Shown in pieces: positions 59,638 through 64,000 of a DNA stretch of 64,000 nt. The stretch comes from Mucilaginibacter phenanthrenivorans (GTDB lineage: Bacteria > Bacteroidota > Bacteroidia > Sphingobacteriales > Sphingobacteriaceae). The notes beneath the pieces are model-generated. The model saw nothing but the letters and a program-made list of their open reading frames with translations. It was not told the DNA's origin and did not search any database. Position 1 is the first letter of the stretch. The number at the start of each line of letters is the position of its first letter. A program made the position numbers and the translations under genes. The stretch covers positions 1 to 64,000 of the forward strand of contig NZ_JAHVAP010000001.1 of NCBI RefSeq assembly GCF_024721155.1, read 5' to 3'.

Positions 59638-61133
59638 ACATTCCCTTTATCCAATTTCAAAACCTTAGTCACACTATCCGGAATTTCATGCTGGTAATGC
59701 GTTACATAAATCAGCGTAACGGTGCTTAGCCGGCAAATGGTATCAACCAGGGTTTTAAAATGATGTTGCTGGTGATCGTCAAGGCCCTGGCAGGGTTCAT
59801 CAAAAATAAGCAGGTCGGTATTTTTGATGAGAGCACGTGCCAGCAGACAGAGGCGTTGCGCACTTGCGGGGATGTTCTTTAACAATACGCGTGCGTATTT
59901 ATCGATCTCCAAAGCCTTCATCCAACGCAGGGCGGTGTCAGCTTTTGCTTTTTGTGATGGGCGGAACAGCCCAAGTGTATCATAATAGCCGGATTCAATA
60001 ACCTGTAAACAGCTGTTGTCGGTAGGGAAGTACTGGTGTAGTTCAGGAGAAACAAAGCCGATCTTGCTTTTTATATCCCAGATGCTTTCGCCGGTGCCGC
60101 GTTTTTTATCGAACAAGATAATATCATTGGCGTAAGCCTGCGGGTTATCCGCATTTATTAAACTAAGCAGGGTCGACTTTCCGGCTCCGTTCGGCCCGAG
60201 CAACGCCCATCTTTCACCGGGGACGATCTGCCAGTTTATTTTATTTAAGATTACTTTTTCGCCATACTTGATAAATACGTCGTTCATTTTAACGATATAT
60301 TTATAAGCAGATTTATTTGTGTTGGGGTTTAGTAACGCTTTTAGCTCTTCATTGTCAACTTCGTCCTCGTCATGTTCAATAAATTGCTTTGGATCAAATT
60401 TATCCCTTGAAACGCCCTGGATTATTACACCGTCCTGCAAAACAGCAACATCGGTTATGGCATCCGGGATCTCGTAAGGCGAAGTAGCCATAATTATTGT
60501 TATACCCGATTTGATGATCTCGTCGATAATAGCATTAAATTCTTTGCGCGTTTGCACATCCAGCCCGGTAAGGGGGCTATCCAGCAATAGCAAAACAGGA
60601 GATTTTAATAATGCAGCGGCCAGCATCAATCGTTTGGTTTCGCCATTTGAAAGTTTGATGATCTGCTTGGTTAGTAGCTCGCCGAGGTTTAAAAGTTTTG
60701 TTGTTTTTTCAAAGGTCCAGTAAATGTTTTTGTCGGATGCCGGTTTGATGGAATGTAAATATTGCTCAACCGTAAGTGCATCTTCCGAGTCGGAGGAATT
60801 ATAACGTTGCTGGTAGTAAAAATCGCTGGTGTTCGATAGGTTTTTAAAGTGATGTTTGGGCTCAACCAGGGCTATCAGCTTATGATGGGTGAGGTGCCCG
60901 TCAGTGTTTGGGGTATCCCGAAGAAATTCATCGAAAAAGTGAAAGTTAATTTCGCCCCCGGTTATATTGAAGCGGCCCGCAATAGTGTGTAACAAGGCGC
61001 TTTTGCCTGAGCCGCTTTTGCCTATTAATGCCCAGCTTTTGCCTTTATCAACTAAAAAGTTTAAACCGGTAAACAGGGGGTTATTTAAAAAACGAACGGT
61101 GGCGTTATTTATAGAAATTAAGGGTAGATCCAT
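59631..61133 (-). CDS. Tandem ABC ATPase, ModF/PhrA-like
   Basis: A 500-residue soluble protein with two ABC domains and no membrane segments. Domain 1 has Walker A GKSGSGKSA, signature LSNGETKRL and Walker B LLLLDSPLTGLD, with Ser where the catalytic Glu is expected. Domain 2 has GPNGAGKST, a degenerate signature (IPASAQRLCLLARAL) and LLIFDEPCQGLD. This is the ModF/PhrA arrangement, annotated as a molybdenum-transport ATPase, although no mod genes adjoin it and the true role of the family is unclear. Confidence 0.87.
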   Translation of the reverse strand: MDLPLISINNATVRFLNNPLFTGLNFLVDKGKSWALIGKSGSGKSALLHTIAGRFNITGGEINFHFFDEFLRDTPNTDGHLTHHKLIALVEPKHHFKNLSNTSDFYYQQRYNSSDSEDALTVEQYLHSIKPASDKNIYWTFEKTTKLLNLGELLTKQIIKLSNGETKRLMLAAALLKSPVLLLLDSPLTGLDVQTRKEFNAIIDEIIKSGITIIMATSPYEIPDAITDVAVLQDGVIIQGVSRDKFDPKQFIEHDEDEVDNEELKALLNPNTNKSAYKYIVKMNDVFIKYGEKVILNKINWQIVPGERWALLGPNGAGKSTLLSLINADNPQAYANDIILFDKKRGTGESIWDIKSKIGFVSPELHQYFPTDNSCLQVIESGYYDTLGLFRPSQKAKADTALRWMKALEIDKYARVLLKNIPASAQRLCLLARALIKNTDLLIFDEPCQGLDDHQQHHFKTLVDTICRLSTVTLIYVTHYQHEIPDSVTKVLKLDKGNVA

Positions 61134-61220
61134 CAGCGTATAAGTAGCCGGTAAAATTAATTATCTATTTGAATAACCCTGAATTAATTTAAAAACAGCT
61201 TTTTCGGAAAGCTAATAAAG

Positions 61221-61256
61221 CAAAAACGCCCGGTTATTGCTAACCAGGCGTTTTTG
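61221..61256 (-). terminator. Intrinsic terminator of the lipoprotein cluster
   Basis: A 10-bp stem CAAAAACGCC (61221-61230) with 61247-61256, one mismatch, then an inner 5-bp stem GGTTA/TAACC, loop TTGC. Located just beyond the stop codon of the first small lipoprotein gene and flanked by A/T runs. Confidence 0.85.
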
Positions 61257-61274
61257 TTTTCACTAAAAGCGAAA

Positions 61275-61496
61275 TTATTTTTTCTTAGCAGTGTCAGTTT
61301 TAGCTTTAGCTGAATCAACCATTTTCTTAGCTGTGTCAACCATTTTCTTAGCTGTATCAGTCATTTTAGCTGAGTCCATTTTAGCTGAATCTGTTTTAGC
61401 TGAATCTGTAGCAGCTGAATCAGATTTACCTTTACAAGCAGCGAAAGAAACTGCGATAACTAGAGCTAAAGCGCCCATTTTGAATGCATTTTTCAT
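61275..61496 (-). CDS. Tiny low-complexity lipoprotein A (TDSAK repeats)
   Basis: A 73-residue predicted lipoprotein with its lipobox Cys at residue 21 (SFAAC). The mature part is almost entirely repeats of TDSAK, MDSAK and DTAKKMV units ending in TAKKK, with no hydrophobic core. It is one of three neighbouring paralogues sharing a signal peptide pattern (MKNxxKxxxLALVIAxS). Entericidin-like or periplasmic spacer roles are possible; function unknown. A good terminator follows it. Confidence 0.75.
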   Translation of the reverse strand: MKNAFKMGALALVIAVSFAACKGKSDSAATDSAKTDSAKMDSAKMTDTAKKMVDTAKKMVDSAKAKTDTAKKK

Positions 61497-61637
61497 GTTA
61501 ATTTTCTTTTTAAGTGATTAAATAGTTTCAACTTAATACCTCAAAAAGCAAAAGGTAACCCATGAATTTAAAAAAAAATCGCAGATTACCTTTTAAAAGT
61601 GTAAAAACTAAAAAATTAACAGAAAAATCCTATCAGA

Positions 61638-61835
61638 TTATTTCTTTTTAGTAGTGTCTTTTTTAGTAGTGTCAACTTTAGTAACAGTGTCTTTCTTTAC
61701 AGTAGAGTCAACTTTAACAGTAGAGTCAACTTTAACAGTTGTATCAGCACCATCTTTTTTTGCACTACCACCGCAAGCAGCAGCAGAAACAGCAATAACT
61801 AAAGCAACGAAACCTAATTTGAATGAATTTTTCAT
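61638..61835 (-). CDS. Tiny low-complexity lipoprotein B (VDSTVK repeats)
   Basis: A 65-residue lipoprotein paralogous to its neighbours, with lipobox Cys at residue 21 (SAAAC). After CGGSAKKDG the chain consists of VKVDSTVK repeats and DTTKKDTTKKK. The signal peptide (MKNSFKLGFVALVIAVS) closely matches that of gene A, while the repeat vocabulary differs. Same strand as A and C, with 141- and 153-bp AT-rich gaps. Confidence 0.75.
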   Translation of the reverse strand: MKNSFKLGFVALVIAVSAAACGGSAKKDGADTTVKVDSTVKVDSTVKKDTVTKVDTTKKDTTKKK

Positions 61836-61988
61836 TTTTTTATATTTTAAATGTGAGTGTTTGTATCATTAATACCGTTGAATTAAAAAGGTAACCCATT
61901 AAAATTAAAAAAAAATATAAATCCCATAGTTTTAGTAGTTTTAATGTGAGTGATTATATTCAAAGATGATTCGGGTCCCGTGTAATTA

Positions 61989-62261
61989 CTACTCTTTACC
62001 TTTTTTAGTGGTGGTTTTTTTAATTTCCACTTTACTTGAAATTTTCTTACTTATCGTATCCGTCTTCATGTCCGAGGTGTCAGTTCCCGGTTTTACTGTG
62101 TCTACTTTTAAAGTTGTGTCGGAATGTTTGATGGTGTCTTGTATGGTTGATGAATCTGTCTTTGCGGAGTCGGTACCACCGGATGATTTGTTACCTTTAC
62201 AGGCGCCCATAGATAAAGCGATGAGAAGTGCCAATAGGGGAAGTTTTGTTATATTTTTCAT
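61989..62261 (-). CDS. Tiny low-complexity lipoprotein C (TDSS/TVK repeats)
   Basis: A 90-residue lipoprotein, the longest of three paralogues, again with Cys at residue 21 (SMGAC). The mature part is Thr/Asp/Ser/Lys-rich (KTDSSTIQDTIKHSDTTLKVDTVKPGTD) and ends in a Lys/Thr tail. It is closest to the ECF sigma gene and divergent from it across 227 bp, so the cluster is a plausible target of that sigma factor; this is inference. Confidence 0.72.
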   Translation of the reverse strand: MKNITKLPLLALLIALSMGACKGNKSSGGTDSAKTDSSTIQDTIKHSDTTLKVDTVKPGTDTSDMKTDTISKKISSKVEIKKTTTKKGKE

Positions 62262-62488
62262 GAGTTTGTTGTTAATGTGTTGATAGCTAACAAAATTTAC
62301 AATTGATAGTTTGGCTGGTAGGAGCTACGTATTGAATAATCAACAGCGGGCAGCTATTTTTCAACACTTATAACATCTGTAACGCTAACAACGTTAACAG
62401 GCACTCCCGCTAAAACAGGAAAAATATTTTAGCTTTAATTTTTTTTTATGAATAATGGGTTACAATTTCGCATAAATAGTATTAAGTA

Positions 62489-63058
62489 GTGAGTAAAGAG
62501 TTAAACAGCGGTGTACCAACGGATAGTGAAGTTATTCTAGGTATCCTTAACAATTCGGAAAGTGTATTAAAGCGGCTATACATCGCATACTTTCCGATGA
62601 TATTACAATTGGTTATTAATAATAATGGCGATTCGGACGATGCAAAAGACATTTACCAGGAAGCCATAATTGTTCTTTATAATAAAGTTAAAACAGGCGA
62701 TTTTGAGTTAAGCAGCAAGCTTAAAACCTATATCTACTCCATTTGCAGGCGGCTTTGGTTAAAAAGACTAACGCAAATGAACCGTTATGGGGGAGATATA
62801 AAAGATTTCCAGGAATACCTTACTGTTGATGATGAGACCGAAAAGAATAACGAGCGCGATATCCAGTTTAATAAAATGGGGAATGCCTTGCAGCTTTTAG
62901 GCGAGCCTTGTAAAACGATAATAGAAGATTTTTATATAAATAACAGATCGATGCAGGAAATCTGTGAAAATTTTGGGTACACCAATGCAGATAACGCTAA
63001 AACCCAGAAATATAAATGCCTGCAAAGGCTGAAGAAATTATTTTTTCAGCAGAAATAA
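62489..63058 (+). CDS. ECF RNA polymerase sigma factor
   Basis: Extracytoplasmic-function sigma factor of 189 residues. Region 2 (SVLKRLYIAYFPMILQLVINN.. DAKDIYQEAIIVLYNKV) and region 4 (LLGEPCKTIIEDFYINNRSMQEICENFGYTNADNAKTQKYKCLQRLKKL) are present with an acidic linker. The start is a GTG at 62489; no upstream ATG exists in frame. It is followed after 13 bp by the membrane-anchored protease gene, whose N-terminus resembles an anti-sigma factor, so the two likely form a signalling pair. Confidence 0.92.
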   Translation: MSKELNSGVPTDSEVILGILNNSESVLKRLYIAYFPMILQLVINNNGDSDDAKDIYQEAIIVLYNKVKTGDFELSSKLKTYIYSICRRLWLKRLTQMNRYGGDIKDFQEYLTVDDETEKNNERDIQFNKMGNALQLLGEPCKTIIEDFYINNRSMQEICENFGYTNADNAKTQKYKCLQRLKKLFFQQK

Positions 63059-63071
63059 GGAGAGTAAGGCT

Positions 63072-64000
63072 ATGAGCGAGAATAACCAGTTAACAGAAAC
63101 CATTGAACGTTACCTCAACGGCGAGATGACCAAGGCTGAACGTGCCCAGTTTGAAGAACTGCGTATTAAGGATGCCGACGTTAATACCAAAGTTGCCGAG
63201 CATAAGCATTTCACCAACCTGATAAAACAGTACGGTGAGCGCCTTGAATTAGAGCAGCGTTTGGATGCGATTCATGATGAGATAGATGTACAGGCTTTGG
63301 AAGATGAAATGATGATTCATCCTTCATGGATAATCAGGACATGGAGGAACCATCACTCTAAAATATCGGTGGCTGCATCTATAGCTATTTTTGCTGCGTT
63401 GTGTACGTTGTTTTTTACGGGATATTTGAGTAACAAACAAGTAAATTACGGGCAGTTGGTAGGCGAGATAGGTAAATTGAAAACCGGTCAGCATAACCTG
63501 CAGAACACAATTAATAGCCTTAGCCCGCAACATCCAACTGTTACCAATCCGGGCAATTTTAGGGGTACAGGTTTTGCTATCTCTTCAAACGGATATATTA
63601 TTACTGACAATCATGTAATTCGCAATGCAGATTCAGTATACGTACAGGCGGCAGATGGCAAATCATATCGCACAAAGGTTATATATACTGAGCCTGCAAA
63701 CGATATTGCAATTTTAGAAATAACGGATCCATCATTTAAACCGTTGGCTGCATTACCTTACACCTTCAAAAAGGCTGAAACCGATTTGGGCGAAACAGTA
63801 TTTACAATTGGATATCCAAAGGATAATATTGTGTTAGGGGCAGGTTTTTTAACATCAAGCACAGGATTCAAAGGAGATACCACGCAATATCAAATTTCTG
63901 CCCTTCTTGATTATGGCCATAGCGGTGGTCCTTTATTAGATAGTAAAGGCAATGTAATCGGTATTGTAAATGGCAAGCAAACGCGTATTGAGGGTGCTGC
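63072..64000 (+). CDS. Anti-sigma-like, membrane-anchored trypsin-like protease (partial)
   Basis: Reading frame from the ATG at 63072, open to the window edge (309 codons, 3' end missing). Residues 1-85 look like the cytoplasmic part of an anti-sigma factor (MSENNQLTETIERYLNGEMTKAERAQFEEL). One membrane segment lies near 97-115, then a coiled linker and a trypsin/HtrA-type protease domain from about 160. The catalytic triad is visible: His181 (TDNHVI), Asp211 (NDIAIL) and Ser284 (GHSGGP). It is 13 bp after the ECF gene. A periplasmic protease fused to an anti-sigma-like segment suggests envelope-stress sensing. Confidence 0.85.
   Translation, partial: MSENNQLTETIERYLNGEMTKAERAQFEELRIKDADVNTKVAEHKHFTNLIKQYGERLELEQRLDAIHDEIDVQALEDEMMIHPSWIIRTWRNHHSKISVAASIAIFAALCTLFFTGYLSNKQVNYGQLVGEIGKLKTGQHNLQNTINSLSPQHPTVTNPGNFRGTGFAISSNGYIITDNHVIRNADSVYVQAADGKSYRTKVIYTEPANDIAILEITDPSFKPLAALPYTFKKAETDLGETVFTIGYPKDNIVLGAGFLTSSTGFKGDTTQYQISALLDYGHSGGPLLDSKGNVIGIVNGKQTRIEGA

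Noticed and set aside
1..64000. tRNA or rRNA genes
   Set aside because: No cloverleaf with a T-loop GTTCRA motif or rRNA core sequence was recognised by eye; a covariance-model scan would be decisive.

Overview
The window looks like chromosome of a Bacteroidota species, most likely from the Sphingobacteriaceae (Mucilaginibacter/Pedobacter-like). The assignment is an inference from these signs: many Bacteroidota-type -7 promoter boxes (TAnnTTTG), a type IX secretion PorP/SprF protein beside a gliding-motility C-terminal domain remnant, a GlmU-like two-domain sugar nucleotidyltransferase, a futalosine-route menaquinone enzyme, an Nramp-Usp fusion, and an ECF sigma factor next to a membrane-anchored protease. 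No rRNA, tRNA, CRISPR array or prophage was recognised. The content is mostly housekeeping with a few accessory islets.

Layout. 0-9 kb: CDGSH protein, a CHAP-type cell-wall enzyme with an altered catalytic residue, a ybbA/ybbP/tesA-like cluster, a secreted AXE1-type esterase, and a GNAT plus PLP-decarboxylase pair. 9-15 kb: MocR regulator, DinB protein and a heterodimeric ABC exporter. 15-19 kb: Nudix-like regulator, decayed T9SS cargo remnant, PorP/SprF, rpoN, mscL. 19.5-22.3 kb: ChaN-like protein, then rpmH-rnpA-yidD and tsaB. 22-30 kb: two envelope proteins, DUF423-priA-osmC, pcm, smpB. 30-35 kb: mntR-mntH(Usp), an Lrp/AsnC regulator, ung and small hypotheticals. 35.7-39.5 kb: sialate O-acetylesterase and lysS. 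39.6-47.5 kb: accessory stretch with a YoeB-type toxin-antitoxin pair, HAD hydrolase, AraC regulator, SnoaL-like proteins, a frameshifted SDR gene, a CPBP protease, an acyl-CoA ligase and a RAYT transposase with REP-like palindromes. 47.6-49.7 kb: iscS-iscU-iscA. 49.8-61.1 kb: mce, rpmE2, GlmU-like, tpiA, prmA, Usp, XRE regulator, GNAT, an Asp-rich peptide, scpB, mqnC and a ModF-like ATPase. 61.2-64 kb: three paralogous tiny lipoproteins divergent from an ECF sigma factor and an anti-sigma/trypsin-like protease fusion that runs off the right edge.

The most distinctive material is non-coding. (1) Downstream of stop codons, and apparently never between divergent genes, lie degenerate short-word repeats (for example GTTGTA, GAGATTAGAGA, TTTCGGA). 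Their second half is often the reverse complement of the first. (2) Three convergent gene pairs are separated by a CCCC-TAAA-GGGG inverted element that abuts or supplies stop codons and encodes the last residues of ung. (3) Six genes carry a TAnnTTTG box only 3-8 nt before the start codon, which predicts leaderless mRNAs. (4) At two sites a terminator T-run merges into the next gene's -7 box. (5) A RAYT gene is bracketed by three copies of a palindrome. These patterns were read by eye; transcript mapping and genome-wide counting would be needed to establish them.
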